A stretch of DNA of 64,000 bases from CAKZNE01 sp963976435 (lineage in GTDB: Bacteria > Bacteroidota > Bacteroidia > Flavobacteriales > Schleiferiaceae). A program made the translations under genes and the position numbers. The number at the start of each line of letters is the position of its first letter. The stretch's first letter is position 1. Shown here one piece after another: positions 25,175 through 34,969 of the stretch. The notes below the pieces were generated by a model. The model did no database searches and was not told the DNA's origin. It saw only the letters and a list, made by a program, of their open reading frames with translations. The stretch covers positions 62,001 to 126,000 of the forward strand of contig CAXBKQ010000008.1 of NCBI GenBank assembly GCA_963976435.1. Direction: 5' to 3'.

Positions 25175-26107
25175 ATGGATCAAATAACGGATACCGTACT
25201 GATGATTTCTCCGAGCCAATTTGGTTTTAATGACCAAACTGCGGAAAGCAATAGTTTCCAACAAAAAGGCTTTGGCTTGGCTGTAGAAGAAATCCAAAAA
25301 TTGGCCCTTTCGGAATTTAATGCATTTGTTAATCAGCTTAAGCAAAATGATATTGAAGTAAAAGAATATCAAGATCAAATTCCTTGCTTATCTCCAGACT
25401 CCATTTTTCCAAATAATTGGTTCAGCACACACTCTGATGGCAAATTAATAAGCTATCCAATGTTCGCTGAAAACAGGAGAAGGGAAAGGAGGAAGGATAT
25501 TCTTCACGATCTGATAAAGGATTATGATTTTGAACATATTTCCTTGGAACATTTGGAAAATGGAAAACCCCCTCAAATTTTGGAAGGTACGGGCAGCATG
25601 GTTCTGGACAGGGTAAATAAAATTGCCTTTGCCGTAAATTCAAGTAGAACTAGTGTTTCAGCATTAAAAACATTTGGAGAAGCAGCTTCCTATAAAACCA
25701 TAAGTTTTGATGCTTATGCAAGTGATGGCAAACCCATTTACCATACGAATGTATTGATGAGTATAGGCGAAAATTTTGTGGCTATTGGCTTAGAAAATAT
25801 TGATCCAAAGCAAAAATCTCAAATTATTGATTCCCTGAAAAACTTGAAAAAGGAAATCATTGAATTAAGCCCATTTCAAATAAATCATTGTTTTGCTGGA
25901 AATATACTTCAATTGAAGAATAAGGATGGCGACCGACTTCTAATCATTTCGCAATCTGCCTATTCCAGTTTAAGTCCAATGCAATTGCATCAATTTCAAA
26001 AACACCATGACCGAATTATTGGCATAAGCATTCCAAGCATAGAGCTGTATGGTGGGGGAAGTGTTAGATGTATGATGGCAGAAATATTCCAAAAAAAGAC
26101 CAGCTAA
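25175..26107 (+). CDS. ctlX: Arginine deiminase-fold hydrolase, CtlX-like
   Basis: The 310-residue protein is an amidinotransferase-fold hydrolase of the arginine deiminase-related group, matching the CtlX (citrulline utilisation hydrolase) type from memory. Visible catalytic features are an acidic substrate-binding segment FPNNWFSTH, a His in YHTNVLMS (about residue 190), and the nucleophilic Cys299 in GGGSVRCMM near the C-terminus. Substrate (citrulline, dimethylarginine or other) is not settled. It is probably cotranscribed with nhaC; the pairing has no obvious mechanism. Confidence 0.8.
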   Translation: MDQITDTVLMISPSQFGFNDQTAESNSFQQKGFGLAVEEIQKLALSEFNAFVNQLKQNDIEVKEYQDQIPCLSPDSIFPNNWFSTHSDGKLISYPMFAENRRRERRKDILHDLIKDYDFEHISLEHLENGKPPQILEGTGSMVLDRVNKIAFAVNSSRTSVSALKTFGEAASYKTISFDAYASDGKPIYHTNVLMSIGENFVAIGLENIDPKQKSQIIDSLKNLKKEIIELSPFQINHCFAGNILQLKNKDGDRLLIISQSAYSSLSPMQLHQFQKHHDRIIGISIPSIELYGGGSVRCMMAEIFQKKTS

Positions 26108-26205
26108 AATCGCTTTTCAAAAAAAATTAGGTTCCGATAAAAAGGGATTTTCAAGAAAATTGGCTGGCTCTGAAATTGCTTTCGGAAAGGTCTGCACTTG
26201 AATGT

Positions 26206-26244
26206 AAAAAAAAGGTGCTTAAAAGCCTCAGCAATTAAGCACCT
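26206..26244 (-). terminator. Rho-independent terminator of the T9SS type A gene
   Basis: A 10-bp inverted repeat (AGGTGCTTAA/TTAAGCACCT) with a 12-nt loop reads on the minus strand as a hairpin followed by TTTTTTTT. It lies 29 nt after the stop of the gene that begins at 27196. Confidence 0.8.
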
Positions 26245-26272
26245 ATATCTTAAAAAAGGGGAAACAAAAATT

Positions 26273-27196
26273 TTACTGACGAATCCATTGTTTAGTGGAT
26301 AGCACTGCATCTTTATAAACAAGTTGCATTAAATAACTACCCTTTGGCAAGGTTTCAACATTGGCCTTTATCATTTTATCATCATAGTTAACCTCAAAAT
26401 CCACAGTTTGCATTTGTCCATTAAGACTTAACACTCTAATGCTTATATCTTCATTTACTTCCTGATCGAACTTAATATGTACATAATCCACTACAGGATT
26501 TGGAAATAATTTAAAATCATTAATAGGGATTCCCCATTCTCCAACGGAAAAATCGGTGCTAATTAAGAACCCAGCTTTTTTCACATAAACTTCATCATTA
26601 TTACTGAGGACATTTACATTCCAAACTCCAGTTTTAGCTCCCTGTGGAATAATAATATCAGCACTAAACTTAGTGCCACTGATAATATTAATATTGCTAA
26701 TGCTGCTGATAACCTCTCCCTTGATACTCAACCAAACTTTGGAAATACCCGCAACTTGGGCCTTTTTAAATTGAGCTCTTGGAATATTAAAAATTACATT
26801 ATTCAGGGTCTTATTAGGTTGAGAACCGGCTGGAATAATACTCATATTATTAGTATTTGTTCCTTGCTGAACAATAAAGCTATTCGGTCTGCTATGTGCA
26901 CTGCCTTTCGCAACAAATAAATTGTATAATCCCAAAGGTGCATTATTGGGAATATTAACAATTGCATTCACTTGATTAGAATTTACAAAAGTTACGGTAC
27001 CAGAGGAAATCGTAAAAGATCCTTGGCTCAATACCAAACTTCCTGATCCCTGAGAGGTGAAATTTGTATTCTGCCCAGAAATAATAACCGGTAAGGTTTG
27101 ACCCCTATTGGCGATGTTTGGAGTGATGCTATTTACTTGTGCAAAAGCAAAACATGAAATTCCTAGAAAAAGAACAAGTAGAGATAATTTTTTCAT
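26273..27196 (-). CDS. Secreted protein with T9SS type A sorting domain
   Basis: I chose ATG 27196 (MKKLSLLVLFLG), giving a clear 20-22-residue Sec signal. A frame beginning 9 nt upstream is an alternative. The 307-residue protein has TIG/IPT-like beta segments (VNSITPNIANRGQ, about 23-100) and a C-terminal type A T9SS domain (FKLFPNPVVDYVHIKF, ending in LVYKDAVLSTKQWIRQ). It is exported across the outer membrane by T9SS. No catalytic domain is seen; binding or a surface role is possible. Confidence 0.82.
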   Translation of the reverse strand: MKKLSLLVLFLGISCFAFAQVNSITPNIANRGQTLPVIISGQNTNFTSQGSGSLVLSQGSFTISSGTVTFVNSNQVNAIVNIPNNAPLGLYNLFVAKGSAHSRPNSFIVQQGTNTNNMSIIPAGSQPNKTLNNVIFNIPRAQFKKAQVAGISKVWLSIKGEVISSISNINIISGTKFSADIIIPQGAKTGVWNVNVLSNNDEVYVKKAGFLISTDFSVGEWGIPINDFKLFPNPVVDYVHIKFDQEVNEDISIRVLSLNGQMQTVDFEVNYDDKMIKANVETLPKGSYLMQLVYKDAVLSTKQWIRQ

Positions 27197-27272
27197 TATA
27201 AGCATAGAGTTTTAGTAGCATTATGGTAATAGATGATAAAAGTACAACATTGGTTGCGGGCCTATCGAATTC

Positions 27273-29381
27273 TCATTTTAAATCCTTAGAAAAGTTATTT
27301 AAATATAAGTTTCGGTATTCATCGGCTTGTTTAGTTGAGATTTTGGATTGGATTACCTCCATTCCATAAATGGCATCCATAATCATTCTCTGCTCCACTT
27401 TAATAGAATCTAATTGAACCTTTTGATGAATCTGAAGAAGCCATTCGTCGTTTAATTCCAATAAAGCATTTTTTAATTCCTCCTCCTTTATAGAATCTGC
27501 AATATTTTCCTGTACTATATTCAGAAGGAAAAGAACATAGGCAGAATACCTCTCATCATTTTTCGGAAATGAAGACTGACGACTCAATAGCAAATCATAA
27601 GCCTTCATTACTTGATTGCTATTAAAATAGGCTGAGCTCAGATTTAGAATACCGTCTTGATATTTAGGTGAAATTTTTAAAGCTTTTTGATAATAAATAA
27701 TCGCATGGTCAAAATCTTTTTTCAGTTGGTAAACGGAAGCAATATTATTAATGACATGGATCATGTTTGGATGTTTACTTTCTGCTTCTAAGAAAAGTTG
27801 TAAAGCCTCCTCTTCTTGCCCCATATTTAATTTTGCTAATCCTTTGTAAAATGAAATAGGTACTGAACTTGGGTCCAAATCATAAAAAGAGTAGTCCTCA
27901 ATTTTTTCGGAGACCTCAGACATTTGCCACCATTGATTCGCGGATTTATAGGACAATAGTGATTTTGTATAAATTTCTCCCTTCCATCGTTGCAGCCCTA
28001 TGGTAAAACCCATTAATCCCAATACACAAAAGGCCAGCGGAATCAACTGGTATATTTTTAGGTTTTTTATTTTGATGTTGGAAAATTTGAAATAATAGAA
28101 GCCAATAATGGAAAAGGAGATAATAAGTATCCATTGATGAGCAATTCTTTCTCTCGGAAAGCTGAAAAATGAAATGGCTAAAAAGGCAATAATCCCAGCG
28201 ATTAGCAATCGGTTGAACCGCCTCTCTGCATTACTTAAAATGGAATTTTCAGTATTCTTCAATCCCATAAAAATAATGGAGAAAAACATGAAAAGGAAAG
28301 CCATAAGACCTACAATCCCCTGTTCACTCAGCACCCAAAGAAAATCGTTGTGAGGTCTTTGAAATTGAACTAGCCCCTGCCTGGCTCGCCAAATATCTGA
28401 TCCATATTTTGGAAATTGTATTTTCCAATTTCCCATCCCAACTCCTAAAAGTCCATTATCCTGAATCATCAATCCACTGCCCTTCCACATCAATACTCGC
28501 TCTTCTACGGTAAATGTTTTCTCAGTTTCAGATTTTAGTTCCAGGTTAAATGCTAATTCTTGTGATTGCAAATTGTCTTCAGCAGAATAGTAAAAGACCA
28601 CAAAACCAAGCCCAAATGTTAAGAAGACAATACTTGCCGAAACCTTATTGAAAAGTGAGCTAAGTCTAAACTTAGTTTTTTGAATTCCCAAAATACCGAA
28701 ATAACTCAAAGCGAAAACTAATAGCGCAATCCACGCCGATCTAGATTCTAAAAAATAAATCCAAAATAGGCTAACAACTAAAACCAAAGCTGAAAACAAA
28801 GTCCAAAACCGAGACCTCAAATAGATTGACTGCACTAAAAAAGGCAGGCTAAGAACTAAAAAACCCGCCCACAAATTTCGATGGGAAAAGCTAGACTTCA
28901 ATTGATATAGATCTAGGATTTCAGCTCCATGTAATTTAATTTCTTGATTTAGCTGAAAAAACCCGATAAGCATTGCTAGCCATATAGCTATTACAAAACC
29001 TTTTAAAAAATCAGTTTTCCAGCTTTTAAAAAAATTAAATATTGCTGGAAGTACCAACATTAGCGAAAAAAGAAAGAAATCCCTAGAAATTATCCAATAG
29101 GCCTCCACCCTATTTACAGCTACAAAAAGGGATAATAATGCTGTGGCCAGGAAAATCCAAAATGGAAAAAATGCCTTGGATTTAATAAAAGCCCAGGAAA
29201 TGTTCCAGTCCGTTTTTTTCAATAGAAATATGGAGATTATTCCAATTATCACAGATGAAAAACACAAAATTGTGAATCTCGGCATTAGAGATGGATCCAT
29301 GGCTGTAAATGAATAGCTAAGGATTAATACCGAAGGGAAGGCTAAAAAGAAGAGACGATATATCCAGTTCTTTTTGCCCAT
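27273..29381 (-). CDS. O-antigen ligase-like polymerase with C-terminal TPR repeats
   Basis: The 702-residue protein has about twelve membrane segments (about 1-440) of the Wzy_C/O-antigen ligase family, with conserved RPHNDFLWVLSEQGIVG at about residues 342-358, the usual large periplasmic loop position. A soluble C-terminal part (about 500-620) carries TPR-like repeats (LNNIASVYQLKKDFDHAIIY and neighbours). It joins glycans to lipid A or polymerises glycans in this family; substrate is unknown. It adjoins the SBP gene (no gap). Confidence 0.78.
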   Translation of the reverse strand: MGKKNWIYRLFFLAFPSVLILSYSFTAMDPSLMPRFTILCFSSVIIGIISIFLLKKTDWNISWAFIKSKAFFPFWIFLATALLSLFVAVNRVEAYWIISRDFFLFSLMLVLPAIFNFFKSWKTDFLKGFVIAIWLAMLIGFFQLNQEIKLHGAEILDLYQLKSSFSHRNLWAGFLVLSLPFLVQSIYLRSRFWTLFSALVLVVSLFWIYFLESRSAWIALLVFALSYFGILGIQKTKFRLSSLFNKVSASIVFLTFGLGFVVFYYSAEDNLQSQELAFNLELKSETEKTFTVEERVLMWKGSGLMIQDNGLLGVGMGNWKIQFPKYGSDIWRARQGLVQFQRPHNDFLWVLSEQGIVGLMAFLFMFFSIIFMGLKNTENSILSNAERRFNRLLIAGIIAFLAISFFSFPRERIAHQWILIISFSIIGFYYFKFSNIKIKNLKIYQLIPLAFCVLGLMGFTIGLQRWKGEIYTKSLLSYKSANQWWQMSEVSEKIEDYSFYDLDPSSVPISFYKGLAKLNMGQEEEALQLFLEAESKHPNMIHVINNIASVYQLKKDFDHAIIYYQKALKISPKYQDGILNLSSAYFNSNQVMKAYDLLLSRQSSFPKNDERYSAYVLFLLNIVQENIADSIKEEELKNALLELNDEWLLQIHQKVQLDSIKVEQRMIMDAIYGMEVIQSKISTKQADEYRNLYLNNFSKDLK

Positions 29382-31040
29382 TTATTTTTTTGAAACTCTT
29401 TTTAAATCCAATAAATTCATTGGGTTTCCTTCCAAACCGCTGATAGTTTTAGGATAAAACCTAAGCACCTCATCATAATATAATGGTACTATTGGAGCCT
29501 CACTGATCACCAAACTGTCCATTTTTTGATAAAGTAAAATTCTCAAACTATCATTCGTTTCTTTAGATGACTGTAAATACCATTGGTCGAACAATTCACT
29601 TTTAAAATGGGTGTAATTTGGGCCATTTGGACACCAGTTTTTGGAATAAAAAAGGGATAAATAATTTTCTGAATCTGGATAGTCTCCTATCCAACTGGCT
29701 CTAAAAAAATCAACCTTGGAGCTAGAAATGGCCTGCCTTAAAGTTGATGGTGGAGAAACTTCTACTTCTATATTCATTCCCAATTTGGACAGCTCACCTT
29801 GGATATATTCACATAGATCTAAATAGGAGGCATTGGTTTGTATTTTTATTGCTGGAAGTCCTTGTCCATTTGGAAATCCTGCTTCCTCCAAGAGTTTTGC
29901 AGCAAGTTCTGGTTGATAAGTATAGCCTTTTATTTTTAAGGAATCGAAGGCTTTTAAACCTTTGGGTATAATACCTGAATAGGCGGGGCTTCCAATATTG
30001 TTTCGGAGATAGCGCATCATCTTTTTCCTATCAAAGCCATAGTTTATAGCTTGTCTTATCTTTTTGCTTTTTAAGGGACTATTTTTTAAAACATCTTGAG
30101 TGCTATCCATTAAAAATGCCAGGTATTCTGTATTCAGGTATGGACTGCGATATAATTCAAATTGCTCAACATATTTGGCATTTAATTCCCCTAAAGGATT
30201 CAATAATTCATCCTTATAGGAGGCATCAATTCCGGATATAAAATCCATATTACCTTTAATAAACTCCAGAAATGCGGCTTGCTTGTCGGGAATAAAACTG
30301 ATGGCAATGGATTCCAAATAAGGTAAGGAGTTTCCTTTTTCATCCTTTTCAAAATAATTGTTGTTTTTTCTAAAAACCAGCTTTTCATTTTCTAGCCAGA
30401 TTTTAAAATAAAAAGGGCCAGTACCTACCGGATTGGATCTGAAATTTGCTCCATAAAAGTCTACAGCCTCTTTGGGAATTACAGAACAGTATTTCATACT
30501 CAGCAAACCTAAGAATGGAGGAAAGGGATGCTTTAATTCAATTTTAAAAGTATTGGAGTCTGGACAAGAAAATTGCTTTACATTTTTAAAAACCCAAGAA
30601 CCTGGAGCAGCAAGTTCTTTAGATAGGAGCCTTTGGAAACTATAAAGGAAATCAAATGAATTTACCTTTCTGCTTTTGGACTCTGCAAAGCATTCGTTTT
30701 CATGAAAATAAACATCTTTTCGAATTTTAAAACTATAAATGGTTGCTGTGCTATCCATGGTCCATTTTTCGGCAATAGCTGGAAGTACATTTAATTCCCT
30801 ATCCATTTGAACCAAACCATTAAAAATTTGGTTGCAAGCCCAAATCTCATATTGCGCCTTGGAAAATGCAGGGTCCAAAGAGCTTATTCCAGAATGGGAA
30901 TTATACCTAAAAATTAATTTATCATCATATTCAATCTTCTGGGAGCAGGAACTCAAAAGGACCAGGAAAATGGCCAATGCCCATCCAAAAGAAAATTTTA
31001 ATACTGAACAAAAAGAAAATCCCTGTTTCACCTGCGACAT
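29382..31040 (-). CDS. Peptide/nickel-type ABC transporter substrate-binding lipoprotein
   Basis: The 552-residue protein is an SBP family 5 (OppA/DppA-like) lipoprotein with a lipobox in LLSSCSQ near residue 31. Family features are FHENECFAESKSRKVNSFDF in place of the canonical dipeptide-binding start, PFPPFLGLLSMKYCSVIPKEA, and WIGDYPDSENYLSLFYS. No permease or ATPase gene is next to it: it lies between a dehydrogenase and an O-antigen ligase-like gene. It may work with permeases elsewhere or serve another binding role. Confidence 0.82.
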   Translation of the reverse strand: MSQVKQGFSFCSVLKFSFGWALAIFLVLLSSCSQKIEYDDKLIFRYNSHSGISSLDPAFSKAQYEIWACNQIFNGLVQMDRELNVLPAIAEKWTMDSTATIYSFKIRKDVYFHENECFAESKSRKVNSFDFLYSFQRLLSKELAAPGSWVFKNVKQFSCPDSNTFKIELKHPFPPFLGLLSMKYCSVIPKEAVDFYGANFRSNPVGTGPFYFKIWLENEKLVFRKNNNYFEKDEKGNSLPYLESIAISFIPDKQAAFLEFIKGNMDFISGIDASYKDELLNPLGELNAKYVEQFELYRSPYLNTEYLAFLMDSTQDVLKNSPLKSKKIRQAINYGFDRKKMMRYLRNNIGSPAYSGIIPKGLKAFDSLKIKGYTYQPELAAKLLEEAGFPNGQGLPAIKIQTNASYLDLCEYIQGELSKLGMNIEVEVSPPSTLRQAISSSKVDFFRASWIGDYPDSENYLSLFYSKNWCPNGPNYTHFKSELFDQWYLQSSKETNDSLRILLYQKMDSLVISEAPIVPLYYDEVLRFYPKTISGLEGNPMNLLDLKRVSKK

Positions 31041-31041
31041 T

Positions 31042-31980
31042 TTAAAATTGGATGCTTTTTAATTTTTGAATTATGGTGGCTGCCATTTTTTGTTTAGACT
31101 CTTGGGTCCAACCCGCAATATGAGGGCTTAGGATTACTTTTTCTGTTTTTATTAATTGCTGAAATTCCGCAGGCATTTCACCATCAAACATATTTTCAAA
31201 AGAGCTTTTTTCGAATTCTAAAACGTCCAAACATGCTCCCAAAATTTTACCCTTTTCTATTGCTTCAATAAGTGCTTTGGTATTTACAATTTTACCCCTT
31301 GCAGTGTTGATCAAATAAAAATCTTTGGAAAAGCCATCAATAAACTCTTGGTTCAGCATATTTATGGTTTCGGGGTTTTGTGGGATATGTAGACTTAAAA
31401 TATCGGCCTTCATTTTCAATTCGTCCAATTCCACTTCCCTTACTATATTATTTGAAAAACCTTTTTTGTATTTGTCGTATGCTAAAACTTCGCTGCCAAA
31501 TCCCATTAATTTTTTGGCGAAGGCGGATCCATTATTACCATATCCAATAATTCCAATGGTTTTTCCTGAAAGCTCCAAGCCTCTATTTTCTTCTCTCCTC
31601 CAAATTCCATTTCTCACCTCATCATCCGCTCGTTTCAAATTATTAAAAAGCATGAGAATCATAGCTATAGCATGTTCGGCCACTGCATCTCTATTTCCTT
31701 CTGGAGCACTAAGCAAGTGAATACCCATCTTTTTTGCAAAGGGAATATCAATATTTTCCATTCCAGCACCTACTCTTCCAATAAATTTGAGATTTGAAGC
31801 CGCTTTCAAAAAATCCTTGTCTATAGGAAATCTACTTCGTAAAATGAGCCCATTATATTCGCCCAATTTGGGAATCAGCTTTTCTTTGGAAGTGCTATAA
31901 TCCTCAATAATTTCAAAATTAAGATCTCTTAGCCCTTGCAGTAAATCTTGGTGAACGCTGTCTATTACTAATACTTTCAA
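31042..31980 (-). CDS. D-2-hydroxyacid dehydrogenase (SerA-like)
   Basis: This is an NAD-dependent dehydrogenase of the D-isomer-specific family. The 312-residue protein has the Rossmann motif GIIGYGNNGSAFA (Gly-x-Gly-x-x-Gly, about 142-154) and the three catalytic elements: Arg in NTARGKIVN, Glu near LEFEKSS, and His in LSPHIAGWT. It is most like 3-phosphoglycerate dehydrogenase of the short, ACT-less type. Substrate specificity is inferred. It overlaps the mscS gene by 4 nt (ATGA). Confidence 0.8.
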   Translation of the reverse strand: MKVLVIDSVHQDLLQGLRDLNFEIIEDYSTSKEKLIPKLGEYNGLILRSRFPIDKDFLKAASNLKFIGRVGAGMENIDIPFAKKMGIHLLSAPEGNRDAVAEHAIAMILMLFNNLKRADDEVRNGIWRREENRGLELSGKTIGIIGYGNNGSAFAKKLMGFGSEVLAYDKYKKGFSNNIVREVELDELKMKADILSLHIPQNPETINMLNQEFIDGFSKDFYLINTARGKIVNTKALIEAIEKGKILGACLDVLEFEKSSFENMFDGEMPAEFQQLIKTEKVILSPHIAGWTQESKQKMAATIIQKLKSIQF

Positions 31981-33599
31981 TCTATATTTTTTGGTGGAAT
32001 GGTGCTCGGTCCTTCACGATCGGCTTGATAATGAGGAGACATTATTTCAACATCATTTTTGGCGAATACATCCTGCATTAGGGCGTGTAAATCAGAATAA
32101 ATAGATGATTGTTTTGCCGGCTGCTTGGTATAGGCATTTAACTGATAGGACACATAAAAATCGTCTAGACTAGTTTGCAAAACAAAGGGGGCCGGGCTTT
32201 TTTCCACAAAGGGAGTTTTATCCGCTACTTCTAGTAACATACTGTGAACTAATCTCCAAGGAACATCATATCCAATGGTTATAGAAGTGTGTAAAACCAG
32301 GCCTTCAGACATTTCGCTACTCATGGTGAAATTAGTACTGGCATTGTTTAGCACCATGCTATTAGGTATGGTGATAATTTCATTTTTTATGGTTCTTACT
32401 CTTGTTACCAATAGGTTCTTCTCAAGAATATCCCCAGATACTTCACCAACCTTTACCCTATCTCCGACTCGAAATGGACGCATATAAGTAATTACCAATC
32501 CCGCCATTATATTGGCAATGGAAGTAGAAGATCCCAAGGAAATTAAAATACCCAGAAATACCGATACTCCTTTAAAAGCCTCACTGTCTGATCCCGGTAA
32601 AAGAGGCCAGATCAAAACAAACATAAAAACAAAAAGGATGAAGCTGATAATCCTGGTGGTGGGTTTGGCCCAATCTGGATAAAAAGAAGGTATAACCAAT
32701 TTCCCTTTTTCAACCTCATCAGAAAGGAATTTTACACCTTTGATGATATACCTAAATACAAAGAAGATCACCAAAATTTTAAACAATGATGGAATAAAAT
32801 CTATGATAGATTTTAAAACCGATTTTATAGGATCTAAGACATAAGCAAACAATGTTTTGGCAATCCCTTCTGTCCATGGAAAAATGCTAAAAAGTATAGG
32901 AAGGGTTAGATATAGCAGAAATAACAGAAAGGCTATCCTAAAAATATTATTTGCTATGAGGGCGATATTGGTTAATCGGTTTTCACCAATAAACTCATAG
33001 CTCCCAAACTTCACACCTTTTAGATAAGTGCCTTTAAGGCCTTCTATTTTGCTGGCGAAAAATTTAAAAAGTTTGTTGATATATTTTACAACAAAATAAA
33101 AAACCACTATCACCAAGATGGCCAGTGATATTTGAATAATGAGGTTCTTTAAATTTATACCTGAACTGGATTTTATACAGGCTTCTTTCAGGGTAATAAG
33201 AAAATTTTGTGAGGCTTTATCTAAACTCAGGCCAGTCCAATCCGCATCGATTTGCCCAATATTTACAATAAAATCATTTTGATAATTTATATGATAGTAT
33301 TCCCCTTTCTTAATAAGGTGAAAGCTATCTGGCTCAAAATCTCTCTGGTGTACCAGGTCATAAATCCTTTCTGTAGCAAGCTTTGCCCGGGTGCTAGGGT
33401 TATATCCATGAACCCATTCATAGAGCATAAAAATACTGTCGTCTTCTAAAAGGATTGCTGCTCTTGTATTATATAAACTGGAATCCAATTGAATAGGATT
33501 CGGAATTTTAAGGCTATCCTTTGCTGCTTGACTATAAGCGGTGGTTAGCATTGCTAGCATTAGGGTAGAACTAAAAAACCACCTCTTAAAATTTCGCAT
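31977..33599 (-). CDS. MscS family mechanosensitive channel
   Basis: The 540-residue protein has a Sec-like signal at the N-terminus (about 1-24), a periplasmic stretch (about 25-150), then four or five helices and the MscS pore-and-beta domain. The last carries AFKGVSVFLGILISLGSSTSIANIMAG and VGDRVKVGEVSGDILEKN. The C-terminal domain includes the IPNSMVLNN motif. It probably releases solutes on osmotic downshock. It sits in a run with mgtE and rsmA. Confidence 0.88.
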   Translation of the reverse strand: MRNFKRWFFSSTLMLAMLTTAYSQAAKDSLKIPNPIQLDSSLYNTRAAILLEDDSIFMLYEWVHGYNPSTRAKLATERIYDLVHQRDFEPDSFHLIKKGEYYHINYQNDFIVNIGQIDADWTGLSLDKASQNFLITLKEACIKSSSGINLKNLIIQISLAILVIVVFYFVVKYINKLFKFFASKIEGLKGTYLKGVKFGSYEFIGENRLTNIALIANNIFRIAFLLFLLYLTLPILFSIFPWTEGIAKTLFAYVLDPIKSVLKSIIDFIPSLFKILVIFFVFRYIIKGVKFLSDEVEKGKLVIPSFYPDWAKPTTRIISFILFVFMFVLIWPLLPGSDSEAFKGVSVFLGILISLGSSTSIANIMAGLVITYMRPFRVGDRVKVGEVSGDILEKNLLVTRVRTIKNEIITIPNSMVLNNASTNFTMSSEMSEGLVLHTSITIGYDVPWRLVHSMLLEVADKTPFVEKSPAPFVLQTSLDDFYVSYQLNAYTKQPAKQSSIYSDLHALMQDVFAKNDVEIMSPHYQADREGPSTIPPKNID

Positions 33600-33616
33600 G
33601 TGGAAAAAGATTAAAA

Positions 33617-34969
33617 TTAAAAACCCAAAATCATCCTGCCGATAGAAAAATACACAAAAAGTCCTAAAATATCATTTGTAGTGGTGATAAAAGGACCTGT
33701 TGCAATTGCGGGATCAATTTTATATTTATCAAGTACAATAGGAACAAAGGTACCAACAAGGGCGGCAACTAAAATTACGGCTAAAAGGGAAAATCCTACC
33801 GTTAATGCTAAATCAATACCATATCCCAAAAATAAACTGGCACCAATTATTAGCAATCCACAGATAGCTCCATTTAATAAGGCAACGCCTATTTCCTTAA
33901 ATAATCGGTCGCTGATATTCCCCATAAAAGATTTACTAGCCAAAGCCTGAACCACAATTGCTGAGGATTGTACTCCCACATTCCCTCCCATGGCGGCAAT
34001 TAAAGGGATAAAAAATAACATCTTAGGAACTGAAGCTAAAGCCCCATCAAACTGTTCTATAACACTGGCCGCCATAATACCTCCAAAAAGCCCTATCAAA
34101 AGCCAAGGTAGTCGGGCACGAGTGATGGTGATTATTCCATCATCGGATTCTACTTCATCGGTAAGACCAGAAGCTAAGTTGTAATCTTCCTTTGCTTCAT
34201 CTCGGATTACATCTACAATATCATCAATGGTGATACGCCCTACCAAACGTCCAAGGGGATCTACAACAGGTACAACCACCAGGTCATATTTTTGCATTTT
34301 ATTGGCTACTTCCTCAGCTTCGGTAGTAACATTTACACTTTGAACCTTTTCCTGAAAAACCTCTTCAATGGGGTTTTTTAATGAGGTGGTGAGTAATTTT
34401 TTTAGGGATAATGTACCGAGAAGTTTTTCATCATCATCAACAACATAAATGGCATGAACCTTTTCTACCTCTTCTGCTTGCAATCTCATTTCACGAACGC
34501 ATTGCATCACCTTCCATTTCTTATTAACCTTTATCAACTCGGTACCCATTAAGGCACCGGCAGTATTTTCTGGATATACTAAAAGGTCGGCAATATCTCT
34601 TGCATGCTCAGGGTCTTCAATATTTTCCAAAACCTCCCTTTGAAGGTCTTCATCCAATTCATGGATAATATCAGCAGCATCATCGGTATCCAAATTATCC
34701 ACAAGATCTCTCGCGATTTCTTTTCCAGAATAATCAGAAATTAATTCTGCCCTTAAATCCTCATCTAATTCTATTAGGATATCAGCCGCTCTTTCACCAC
34801 CAATTTCAGAAAGGAGTTTTTTCGCCGATTCTATTGATATTTCATCAACAATCTCCGCAACATCTGCTGGGTGTAATTCTTGGATAACATCCTCGTAAAG
34901 CTCTGTATGGCCTTGGAGGATATTCTCTTCCAATTGTTCAATATCAATTTTTTGTAGATCAAAACTCAT
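33617..34969 (-). CDS. mgtE: Magnesium transporter MgtE
   Basis: The 450-residue protein has the full MgtE layout: a cytosolic N domain with repeated Leu-Glu-Glu-rich helices (about 1-130), two CBS domains (about 130-260) and five membrane helices at the C-terminus, with GGNVGVQSSAIVVQ (about 330-343) in the pore region. It is a Mg2+ channel gated by cytosolic Mg2+ via the N and CBS domains. The stop overlaps the start of rsmA by 4 nt (33617 start side: rsmA end at 34966). Confidence 0.92.
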   Translation of the reverse strand: MSFDLQKIDIEQLEENILQGHTELYEDVIQELHPADVAEIVDEISIESAKKLLSEIGGERAADILIELDEDLRAELISDYSGKEIARDLVDNLDTDDAADIIHELDEDLQREVLENIEDPEHARDIADLLVYPENTAGALMGTELIKVNKKWKVMQCVREMRLQAEEVEKVHAIYVVDDDEKLLGTLSLKKLLTTSLKNPIEEVFQEKVQSVNVTTEAEEVANKMQKYDLVVVPVVDPLGRLVGRITIDDIVDVIRDEAKEDYNLASGLTDEVESDDGIITITRARLPWLLIGLFGGIMAASVIEQFDGALASVPKMLFFIPLIAAMGGNVGVQSSAIVVQALASKSFMGNISDRLFKEIGVALLNGAICGLLIIGASLFLGYGIDLALTVGFSLLAVILVAALVGTFVPIVLDKYKIDPAIATGPFITTTNDILGLFVYFSIGRMILGF

